Source of the DNA: Allotamlana fucoidanivorans
GTDB taxonomy: Bacteria; Bacteroidota; Bacteroidia; Flavobacteriales; Flavobacteriaceae
DNA: 64,000 nt
Assembly (NCBI RefSeq): GCF_006265225.1
Contig: NZ_VDCS01000009.1
Coordinates: forward strand, 1 to 64,000
Direction of reading: 5' to 3'
In this document: piece by piece, positions 37,348 through 46,396 of the stretch
Numbering within the stretch: the first letter of the stretch is position 1
Layout: each line of letters starts with the position of its first letter
Program-made: the position numbers and the translations under genes
Notes under the pieces: generated by a model
Database searches by the model: none
Told to the model about the DNA's origin: nothing
Seen by the model: only the letters and a program-made list of their open reading frames with translations

Positions 37348-38115
37348 TTAATAATCTGTATTAGTTCCTATTTGGTCTATTTCACTCGTTTCATCAAAAC
37401 CAACAACCTCTTTATAAATAAAGAATAATGGTAAGTATGCTATTGAAATAGTAAACAAAAGACCAATACCACATCCTAAAACACCTAGCATTCCAAGCAA
37501 CGCCGCCACAAATAGTGTCCCAAAAGAAATAAACCACTTTTTATTCCCTAGCTTAAAACTAGCTTTAACAAGCTCCGTTTCACTCAAATCTGGATTAAAA
37601 GCAAAAAACAGAGAAAAATAAGACAGTGGAATCATAACATAAATAACAGGAAGCACAAATAAAAACTGAGCTAAAGTTGAAATACCAGTATATAGAATAC
37701 CGAGCATTAAAAGTTTTGAAAAATAGCCGTTTCTAAAAAAATAAAAATAATCATCTACACCTTGCTCCCCCTGTACTTCGCGCTGGCATATCCTATAAAA
37801 AGCCCCTAACAAGGCTAAGGTTATAGTACTTACCAAAATGCTTTGAGGCACACTAAAAAGTACATTTTTAAAATAGTCATCAAACTGCACATTGAAATTA
37901 AACCCGTTGTCTGTCACAAAAGTATTGGTAGAAGCCAGACCAATTGCAGCAAATGCAAAAGCGATAACCATGGCAGACATAACAATCAATAACACTACTA
38001 AAAATCCTTTTAACCAAACCTTTTTGAACAGTTGTAATGTGCTATCGAAAATTTGCCCGAAATCTAATTCCTTTGCTCTATCTATTTTGTCATACAACGA
38101 ATCAATCGTATTCAT
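37348..38115 (-). CDS. Polytopic membrane protein, paralogue of the preceding gene
   Basis: The 255-residue protein has about five to six predicted helices and the same frame of conserved segments as its neighbour: LDFGQIFDSTLQLFKKVWLKG, DDYFYFFRNGYF, NPDLSETELVKASFKLGNKKWF and VVGFDETSEIDQIG. It is the first gene of the pair, divergent from miaB. The function is unknown. The matched cytoplasmic N-termini suggest that the two proteins may form a hetero-oligomer. Confidence 0.75.
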   Translation of the reverse strand: MNTIDSLYDKIDRAKELDFGQIFDSTLQLFKKVWLKGFLVVLLIVMSAMVIAFAFAAIGLASTNTFVTDNGFNFNVQFDDYFKNVLFSVPQSILVSTITLALLGAFYRICQREVQGEQGVDDYFYFFRNGYFSKLLMLGILYTGISTLAQFLFVLPVIYVMIPLSYFSLFFAFNPDLSETELVKASFKLGNKKWFISFGTLFVAALLGMLGVLGCGIGLLFTISIAYLPLFFIYKEVVGFDETSEIDQIGTNTDY

Positions 38116-38253
38116 AAATTTCTATTTGGTTTTAAGATTATTGGGAATAAAGTAAATGCTTTTTAACAATACCAACAACTAAAAGACGGTAAAATGTTAT
38201 AACATCAAAGATTTTAAGCATCAAAAAAATTACAAATATTTAACAACTGCCAC

Positions 38254-38286
38254 TTTGTCACAAAACACAAATATATTGTATCTTTG
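38254..38286 (+). promoter_or_regulatory. miaB promoter (-33 TTTG, -7 TATCTTTG)
   Basis: TTTG at 38254-38257 and TATCTTTG at 38279-38286 fit the Bacteroidota consensus with a 21-bp spacer, 35 bp before miaB. Confidence 0.7.
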
Positions 38287-38321
38287 CATGCTTATTGACT
38301 GATAGCAATAGCTAAAAGATT

Positions 38322-39770
38322 ATGGAAAAAACAATTGACGAAAGCAAACAAGGGGAATCTTTAGTTCTGGAACAGAAAGAAGGTAACAAACGTAAACTTT
38401 TCATAGAAAGCTACGGTTGCCAAATGAATTTTAGCGATAGTGAAATTGTCGCCTCGATTTTAACAGAACAAGGATTTAACACAACTCAAAGTTTAGAGGA
38501 GGCCGATTTAGTTTTAGTAAACACCTGCTCTATTCGCGACAAAGCCGAGCAAACGGTTAGAAAACGCCTTGAAAAATATAATGCCGTAAAACAAGAACAC
38601 AACCCAAACATGAAAGTGGGTGTTTTAGGTTGTATGGCTGAACGCTTAAAAAACAAATTTTTAGAAGAAGAGAAAATAGTAGATCTTGTTGTAGGCCCTG
38701 ATGCTTATAAAGACTTACCAAATCTTTTAGCCGAAGTTGATGAAGGGCGCGAAGCCATCAATGTAATTCTGTCTAAAGAAGAAACCTATGGTGATATTTC
38801 ACCTGTACGATTAAATTCAAATGGCGTTTCTGCTTTTGTTTCCATAACACGTGGCTGTGATAACATGTGTACATTTTGTGTAGTGCCTTTTACTAGAGGT
38901 AGAGAACGCAGTAGAGACCCTCAAAGCATTATTGAAGAAATCAACGAACTTTGGAATAAAGGTTTTAAAGAAGTAACGCTACTCGGCCAAAACGTAGATA
39001 GCTATTTATGGTATGGTGGCGGATTGAAAAAAGATTTTGATAAAGCCAGTGAATTACAAAAAGCTACAGCGGTTAATTTTGCTATGTTGTTAGATTTATG
39101 TGCCAAAGCTCAACCTAAAATGCGGTTTCGATTTTCTACCTCTAATCCGCAAGATTTTACCTTAGATGTGATTGAAGCTATGGCGAAACACAAAAACATT
39201 TGTAATTATATTCATTTACCCGTACAGAGCGGAAGCAACCGCATTCTAAAAGCCATGAATAGGCTACATACACGCGAAGAATATTTCGAATTAATTGACA
39301 ATATAAAAAGACTCATTCCAGATTGTGCTATCAGTCAAGATATGATTGCTGGATTTCCAACCGAAACTGAAGAAGATCACAAAGACACCTTGAGTTTGAT
39401 GGAGTATGTTAAGTATGATTTCGGTTTTATGTTTGCTTATTCTGAAAGACCCGGCACCCTTGCTGAGCGCAAAATGGAAGATGATATTCCTGAAGACACG
39501 AAAAAACGTAGACTAAATGAAATTATCGCGTTGCAACAAAAGCACAGTTTATTAAGAACGCAACAGCATATAGGGAAGATTGAAGAGGTTTTAATTGAAA
39601 AAGCTTCAAAACGATCTGATGCACATTGGTCTGGAAGAAACACTCAAAATACCGTAGTGGTTTTCCCTAAGGGAGACTATAAAGTGGGGGATTTTGTAAA
39701 CGTAAAAATCATAGATTGTACCAGCGCTACGCTAATTGGTGAAGCTGTAGGATATTCAGAAAACAATTAA
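38322..39770 (+). CDS. miaB: tRNA-2-methylthio-N6-dimethylallyladenosine synthase
   Basis: The 482-residue radical-SAM methylthiotransferase has an N-terminal MTTase domain with [11 protein letters not shown] and cluster cysteines [10 protein letters not shown] and VLGCMAER. The radical-SAM CxxxCxxC motif is [14 protein letters not shown] near residue 178. A C-terminal TRAM domain completes it. It adds a methylthio group to i6A37 of tRNAs reading UNN codons. It begins a plus-strand run; the sigma-54 activator starts 1 bp after its stop. Confidence 0.96.
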   Translation: MEKTIDESKQGESLVLEQKEGNKRKLFIESYGCQMNFSDSEIVASILTEQGFNTTQSLEEADLVLVNTCSIRDKAEQTVRKRLEKYNAVKQEHNPNMKVGVLGCMAERLKNKFLEEEKIVDLVVGPDAYKDLPNLLAEVDEGREAINVILSKEETYGDISPVRLNSNGVSAFVSITRGCDNMCTFCVVPFTRGRERSRDPQSIIEEINELWNKGFKEVTLLGQNVDSYLWYGGGLKKDFDKASELQKATAVNFAMLLDLCAKAQPKMRFRFSTSNPQDFTLDVIEAMAKHKNICNYIHLPVQSGSNRILKAMNRLHTREEYFELIDNIKRLIPDCAISQDMIAGFPTETEEDHKDTLSLMEYVKYDFGFMFAYSERPGTLAERKMEDDIPEDTKKRRLNEIIALQQKHSLLRTQQHIGKIEEVLIEKASKRSDAHWSGRNTQNTVVVFPKGDYKVGDFVNVKIIDCTSATLIGEAVGYSENN

Positions 39771-39771
39771 A

Positions 39772-41046
39772 ATGGAATCAGTTCAAGCTATAAAACAACG
39801 TTTTGGAATTATAGGTAACACGCCCAGTCTCAATCGGGCCATTGAAAAAGCTATTCAAGTGGCGCCAACAGATATTTCGGTACTTGTTACTGGTGAAAGT
39901 GGTGTTGGAAAAGAAAGCATTCCAAAAATCATTCATCAGTTGTCGCATAGAAAACACAATAAATATATCGCTGTAAACTGTGGCGCTATTCCTGAAGGCA
40001 CCATAGACAGCGAACTATTTGGTCATGAAAAAGGTGCCTTTACGGGTGCTACGCAAACACGTGCTGGATATTTTGAAGTTGCTGATGGTGGCACCATTTT
40101 TCTTGATGAAGTGGGCGAATTACCCCTTACCACTCAGGTAAGATTACTACGTGTTCTTGAAAATGGTGAATTCATCAAGGTAGGATCAAGTAAGGTTCAA
40201 AAAACAAACGTTCGCATTGTAGCCGCTACAAACGTAAACATGTTTGAAGCCATTGAAAAAGAGAAGTTTCGCGAAGATTTATATTATAGATTAAGCACGG
40301 TGGACATCCACTTACCACCTTTAAGAGAGCGTCAGGGTGATATTCACTTACTGTTTAGAAAATTTGCCAGTGATTTTGCCTTAAAATACAAAATGCCTAC
40401 CATAAAACTAACTGATAATGCCGTTCAAGTGCTTTTAAAACACCGTTGGAGTGGTAACATCCGTCAGTTACGAAATATTGCTGAACAGCTTTCAGTACTT
40501 GAACAAAACAGAACCATTTCTGCCGAGGTCTTAAGAAGCTATTTACCAGCATCGGCCAGCACTAATTTACCTGCCATCATTAAAACATCAAAGTCTGAAA
40601 GTGATTTTAGTAGTGAACGTGAAATTCTTTATAAGGTTTTATTTGATATGAAAAGCGACCTGAACGACCTGAAGAAACTCACCATGGAACTCATGAAAAA
40701 CGGAAACACTAAAGATGTTGAGAAAAACAATGAAAGTCTCATTCAAAAAATTTACGGTAATAATGACGAAGAGGATGTAGACTTTGAAGAATCTATACCT
40801 CAAAATACCGAAGTGATTTCAATACCTGAGCACGCTATAAATCAAGAAGACATCACGCCCATTCAAGACAAATATCATTTTGCAGAAGAAATTGAAGAAG
40901 AAGAAACTTTGTCACTTCAAGACAAAGAGTTAGAATTAATAAAAAAATCTCTTGAACGTCACAACGGAAAACGTAAATTAGCTGCAGCTGAGTTAGGCAT
41001 CAGCGAAAGAACACTTTACAGAAAAATAAAACAATACGATTTATAA
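39772..41046 (+). CDS. Sigma-54-dependent transcriptional activator without a receiver domain
   Basis: The 424-residue protein opens directly with an AAA+ sigma-54 interaction domain. Walker A is GESGVGKE (41-48), the sigma-54 contacting loop GAFTGA is at 88-93, and Walker B is GGTIFLDEVGELP near 106. A low-complexity acidic linker (about 320-375) joins it to a Fis-type helix-turn-helix at the C-terminus (KRKLAAAELGISERTLYRKI). There is no N-terminal sensory domain, so activity may depend on abundance or a partner. It is cotranscribed with miaB and the envelope genes. A sigma-54-like promoter lies before groES 2 kb downstream, a possible target. Confidence 0.93.
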   Translation: MESVQAIKQRFGIIGNTPSLNRAIEKAIQVAPTDISVLVTGESGVGKESIPKIIHQLSHRKHNKYIAVNCGAIPEGTIDSELFGHEKGAFTGATQTRAGYFEVADGGTIFLDEVGELPLTTQVRLLRVLENGEFIKVGSSKVQKTNVRIVAATNVNMFEAIEKEKFREDLYYRLSTVDIHLPPLRERQGDIHLLFRKFASDFALKYKMPTIKLTDNAVQVLLKHRWSGNIRQLRNIAEQLSVLEQNRTISAEVLRSYLPASASTNLPAIIKTSKSESDFSSEREILYKVLFDMKSDLNDLKKLTMELMKNGNTKDVEKNNESLIQKIYGNNDEEDVDFEESIPQNTEVISIPEHAINQEDITPIQDKYHFAEEIEEEETLSLQDKELELIKKSLERHNGKRKLAAAELGISERTLYRKIKQYDL

Positions 41047-41077
41047 GCTTTCATTGGAATAAGAAAGCGCTTTATAT

Positions 41078-41584
41078 ATGAAAAAAGCATCCATTCTACT
41101 CATAGCATTTACCGCATTAGCCTTTCATGCTTGTGGCATATATTCATTCACCGGAGCATCCATTCCTCCTGGTGTAGAAACCTATCAAGTAAACCGATTT
41201 GAAAACACATCGCTGCTTATAGAACCTGGTTTAGAGCGTGATTTTAAAATTGCACTTGAAGATTTAATTCAAAATCAAACCAATTTAAACCTAGTACCCT
41301 CTGGAGGTGATTTAGTTTACGAAGGTGAAATTACAGAGTATAGAATTTCACCAACAACAGCCACCTCTGAAAATGTTGCGGCTCAAAACCGATTAACCAT
41401 TACGGTGAAATTACGCTTTTTCAACAGAAAAAAGGAAGACGATGATTTAGATCAGTCTTTCTCCTTTTTTTATGATTTTCCCGGAAGCGCACAGCTGTTA
41501 GGATCCCAAAAAACAACAGCACACGAAGAAATTTTTGAACGTTTAACACAAGATATTTTTAACGCTACCCTAGCTAAATGGTAG
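41078..41584 (+). CDS. lptE: LptE-like lipoprotein (LPS assembly)
   Basis: The 168-residue lipoprotein has a signal ending at Cys19 (TALAFHAC) followed by GIYSFTGASIPPGVET. The body carries the alternating pattern of the LptE/lipopolysaccharide-assembly fold, including RFENTSLLIEPGLERDFKIAL. LptE plugs the LptD barrel that inserts LPS in the outer membrane. Bacteroidota versions are divergent, so the symbol is inferred from fold-like features and neighbourhood. It lies 31 bp after the sigma-54 activator. Confidence 0.75.
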   Translation: MKKASILLIAFTALAFHACGIYSFTGASIPPGVETYQVNRFENTSLLIEPGLERDFKIALEDLIQNQTNLNLVPSGGDLVYEGEITEYRISPTTATSENVAAQNRLTITVKLRFFNRKKEDDDLDQSFSFFYDFPGSAQLLGSQKTTAHEEIFERLTQDIFNATLAKW

Positions 41585-41618
41585 ATTTAAATCCATAAAA
41601 ACAAATTTGCTTTAAGCA

Positions 41619-42569
41619 ATGAATACAACTGATTTTACACATATTTTACAACAGCCTCAAAATCTAACCTTTGAGCAAATAGAAGATGTAAAATCAATTA
41701 TAGATACATTTCCGTATTTTCAAGCCGCAAGAGCTATTTATCTAAAGGGTTTACAAAATCAAGGTAGTATAAAATACAATCAAGAGTTAAAAACAACAGC
41801 AGCATATACCGCAGACAGAAGTATTTTATTTGATTTTATTACATCGGAAGCCTTTATTCAGAATGAAATCTCCGAATTTATTAAAAAAAATACAGCTTAT
41901 TTAAAGAATATTGATGTTGATGCTGAAGATATCTCAGTAGACAAAAGTGTTGGAGTTGATGAGGCTCTGCAGGAGCAAATTAAAGAAACGGTTGGGGTAT
42001 TAGACCCTAGCTTATTTGAAACTAAAACCGATTCACCAAGTAGTGCTGAGGACATTAAAACTGTTGAAGAAAACAAGGAAACTCTGAAAGCTGAAGATGT
42101 TTTAGAACTAGGCAAACCCTTCAATTTTAACAAAAATGAATCTCATTCCTTTAATGAATGGTTAAAATTAACCAAGCTTAAACCCTTAGAACGCCCATTT
42201 AAAGGCACACCTAAACCAGCTGTTAACGTAATAAAAAAGATTGAAGAACCTCAACCCAAAAAAAACAAAAAAACAACTTCAGAAAAAGAGCGCAAGTTTG
42301 AATTGATTGATAAGTTTATTTCAAAAAACCCGAAAATAAATCCAACTAAAAGCGCTGCCCCTAAAGGCAATTTAGCAAAAGCCCAAATGATTCAACCCGA
42401 GGCGTTGATGACAGAAACTTTAGCACGCATTTATGTAGAACAAAAAAATTTCAAAAAAGCGATTCAATCCTATAAAATTTTAAGTTTGAAATATCCAGAA
42501 AAAAGTGGTTTCTTTGCAAACCAAATTAAAGCAGTAGAACAATTACAAGAAAAAAACAATAAAGAATAA
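41619..42569 (+). CDS. Hypothetical protein with C-terminal TPR-like segment
   Basis: The protein has 316 residues, mostly charged and poorly conserved in appearance. The N-terminal 100 residues are helical (LQQPQNLTFEQIEDVKSIID). The centre is a Lys/Glu-rich linker. The last 60 residues (ALMTETLARIYVEQKNFKKAIQSYKILSLKYPEK) look like a single tetratricopeptide repeat, a protein-interaction module. There is no signal peptide or membrane span. It overlaps the secG start by one base, suggesting translational coupling. The function is unknown. Confidence 0.7.
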   Translation: MNTTDFTHILQQPQNLTFEQIEDVKSIIDTFPYFQAARAIYLKGLQNQGSIKYNQELKTTAAYTADRSILFDFITSEAFIQNEISEFIKKNTAYLKNIDVDAEDISVDKSVGVDEALQEQIKETVGVLDPSLFETKTDSPSSAEDIKTVEENKETLKAEDVLELGKPFNFNKNESHSFNEWLKLTKLKPLERPFKGTPKPAVNVIKKIEEPQPKKNKKTTSEKERKFELIDKFISKNPKINPTKSAAPKGNLAKAQMIQPEALMTETLARIYVEQKNFKKAIQSYKILSLKYPEKSGFFANQIKAVEQLQEKNNKE

Positions 42570-42946
42570 TGAGTACGTTTACAATATTTCTAGTCCTTAT
42601 AGTGGTTGTAGCATTTTTACTAATTGTAGTAATCATGGTTCAAAATCCTAAAGGAGGTGGTTTATCCTCTTCTTTTGGCGGTGGAGGCACCCAACAATTA
42701 GGTGGTGTAAAAAAGACAACCGACTTTTTAGACAAAAGTACATGGACTTTAGCAACCGTTTTATTGGTGCTAATTTTAGCTTCAAATATTACAATTAACC
42801 GAGGTGATAATAGCATTGACTCAAAAGCTTTAGATCCTGATGCGCAAACTGCGCAACCTTTACCTGAAGCGTTACCTCAAACACAAGAGGCTGCTCCAGC
42901 AACATCAACAGAGTCTACTACTGACAATAGTACAGAAGACCAATAA
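42569..42946 (+). CDS. secG: Preprotein translocase subunit SecG
   Basis: The 125-residue protein has two transmembrane helices at about 3-23 and 54-72 flanking the conserved MVQNPKGGGLSSSFGGGG loop typical of SecG. An extended Glu/Thr-rich tail follows. It assists SecYE during protein export. The ATG overlaps the preceding stop (TAATG). A terminator follows at 42969-42999, separating it from groES. Confidence 0.95.
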   Translation: MSTFTIFLVLIVVVAFLLIVVIMVQNPKGGGLSSSFGGGGTQQLGGVKKTTDFLDKSTWTLATVLLVLILASNITINRGDNSIDSKALDPDAQTAQPLPEALPQTQEAAPATSTESTTDNSTEDQ

Positions 42947-42968
42947 AATCTTCTACATATTCATATAC

Positions 42969-42999
42969 AAAATGCCATCTATTACAGTTGGCATTTTTT
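42969..42999 (+). terminator. secG terminator
   Basis: A 9-bp stem (AAAATGCCA/TGGCATTTT) with an 11-nt loop and a T6 run lies 23 bp after secG. Confidence 0.85.
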
Positions 43000-43050
43000 G
43001 TTTCTACCTGTTAGGCAGACAGGCCTGCAAGTTTGTCAGATTGCCTATCA

Positions 43051-43066
43051 TGGCACATTTTTAGCT
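43051..43066 (+). promoter_or_regulatory. Candidate sigma-54 promoter of groES-groEL
   Basis: TGGCACATTTTTAGCT fits the -24/-12 consensus TGGCACG-N4-TTGCW. The invariant GG and GC are spaced exactly 10 bases apart, and only two of the other positions differ. The start would be near 43077, giving a 38-nt leader to groES. An inverted TGCC/GGCA motif (43042-43055) overlaps the -24 side. A sigma-54 activator is encoded 2 kb upstream. This is inferred from the motif alone. Confidence 0.6.
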
Positions 43067-43114
43067 ACATACAAAGCCGTTAAACATTAACTTAATAATT
43101 AAAATATAAAACAA

Positions 43115-43390
43115 ATGGGAGTAAACATTAAACCATTAGCAGATCGTGTTCTTATTGAACCTGCTCCAGCTGAAACCAAAACAGCTTCAGGAATTATTAT
43201 TCCAGACAACGCCAAAGAAAAACCTCAAAGAGGTACTGTTGTTGCTGCCGGTCCTGGCACAAAAGACGAACCTATTACAGTTAAAGTTGGTGATACTGTT
43301 TTATATGGCAAATACGCCGGAACAGAATTAAAACTTGAAGGTTCTGATTATTTAATTATGCGTGAAAGCGACATTCTAGCAATTGTTTAA
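43115..43390 (+). CDS. groES: Co-chaperonin GroES
   Basis: The 91-residue protein is of usual length. It carries the N-terminal LADRVLIEP, the mobile loop around [12 protein letters not shown] that contacts GroEL, and the C-terminal [13 protein letters not shown]. It caps the GroEL cage. It is first in the groES-groEL operon, 34 bp before groEL, and is preceded by a sigma-54-type promoter instead of an obvious CIRCE element. Confidence 0.98.
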   Translation: MGVNIKPLADRVLIEPAPAETKTASGIIIPDNAKEKPQRGTVVAAGPGTKDEPITVKVGDTVLYGKYAGTELKLEGSDYLIMRESDILAIV

Positions 43391-43396
43391 TTGTAA

Positions 43397-45052
<1,656 letters not shown>

Positions 45053-45078
45053 GTTGATAACCTCAACACACACAAATA

Positions 45079-45112
45079 AAAAAACGCTTCAACATTAGTT
45101 GAAGCGTTTTTT
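45079..45112 (+). terminator. groEL terminator
   Basis: A perfect 13-bp stem (45081-45093 with 45098-45110) with a 4-nt loop and A/T-run flanks ends the groESL transcript. Confidence 0.92.
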
Positions 45113-45166
45113 ATGCATAATGTCTCCTAATCATTCTTTGTTAGATTTAAGAATATACCCATAGCA

Positions 45167-46210
45167 TTATTCTCTTACCTGTTGAATTTGATTGGTCAAA
45201 ACTTCTCTTTCCAAAACTTTAATTTCTTGCACTGTTTTTCCTTTATAAGTCCTTATATAGGTAATCTTATCATCGGCACTATAACTATAATCTAAACCCA
45301 AAGCCAATGCTGGTTCCTTGTACTGCTTCATATCTTTTACAAACTGCAATTGCATTTTTTCAACAACATGCTTGTACTCTGGTCTGAATATACATTTACC
45401 AATTCCTTAGAATTTTTGGTTAAATCAAATAGTCATGCTGTGTCTTTAAAAGACAACACCAATTTGTATTGACCATCTGTAATCGAAGTCCACTCACTTA
45501 AAGGAGAATAGTTAATATACACCATTCAAAATATTCTCCCAAAGCGTCAACATCAAAATCACCAGATTTCCCTTTATCCCCTACAGCCCATAATGGTCGC
45601 TTTGAAGTTATTCAGGTTTTTTAGGCTCAGGCATTTCGACTTTTAGATTAGTATAATGCGACTTGTAGGGTTCTCTCGCTTCATTTGGTATATGTGGATT
45701 AGGCAAAGAAAGCATCAAACAGAATGATCTCTTTTTATCAGGTTCTAACACCTTAAGAGTACAATTTATCAGAAAACACACAACATACAAACTATCAATT
45801 ACCTTTTCGGGCCTTTAATAGCTCAGATTAATTGTTTTAGTTTCATAATTTTGGCGTACCCATTTTGCGTGCCCGTTACCATAGCGCATACACCAATCCA
45901 TGTCCTCATAGCCAAACGCTTTTTCGCGCTCACCTGTTTTCAATGTTTTCATACGAGTAGATGCCAAATATCACTTCTCCACATAACTTGTACCGCACCC
46001 AGATAACCTCTACACCTCTGCAAATGTGATTAGATCTTCAAACATGCTCATACCATTAATAAGACACCCTTGGACACAGGATAAAGCCCCATTGAAACGA
46101 TATTCATAAAGGCATGTATACGGGGCTAGAGGCATAATAATTAGTACAAATTGCACCTTCATTGGGCATAAATCTAAAAAAGGTTTTTCAACAGCTATAC
46201 CCTTTCCTCA
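45167..46210 (-). pseudogene. Decayed arylsulfatase-family pseudogene
   Basis: On the minus strand, scattered fragments in different frames match the order of a sulfatase. Near 46150-46200 the N-terminal segment reads RFMPNEGAICTNYYASSPV. A TFAEV segment follows near 46020. A central LPNPHIPNEAREPYKSHYTN lies near 45700. The C-terminal INYSPLSEWTSITDGQYKLV and LFDLTKNSKELVNVYSD are near 45400-45520. The last piece is FVKDMKQYKEPALALGLDYS. Frameshifts and stops separate them. The site that should encode the formylglycine motif CxPSR reads Tyr-Met-Pro-Leu-stop, so catalysis is lost. The intact gene would have cleaved sulfate esters, perhaps of algal glycans. End points are approximate. Confidence 0.85.
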
Positions 46211-46396
46211 AAGTATAGCAATGATATTCACCGATACAATACTTTGAAAGCCTCTTTCTTAATAATAACTTTAATTTTTTCTATGTCCTACTCTTTCATG
46301 TTATGTTTCTACATTTAATTAATACACCTTTTCATTTAAACCTTTTTTAATTGAACAAGTCTTAGTTTTATCATTTTTAATTCCCAACCTAAGTTT

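Noticed and set aside
36549-38115. Toxin-antitoxin or immunity pair
   Set aside because: The two genes are long polytopic membrane paralogues with no toxin motifs.
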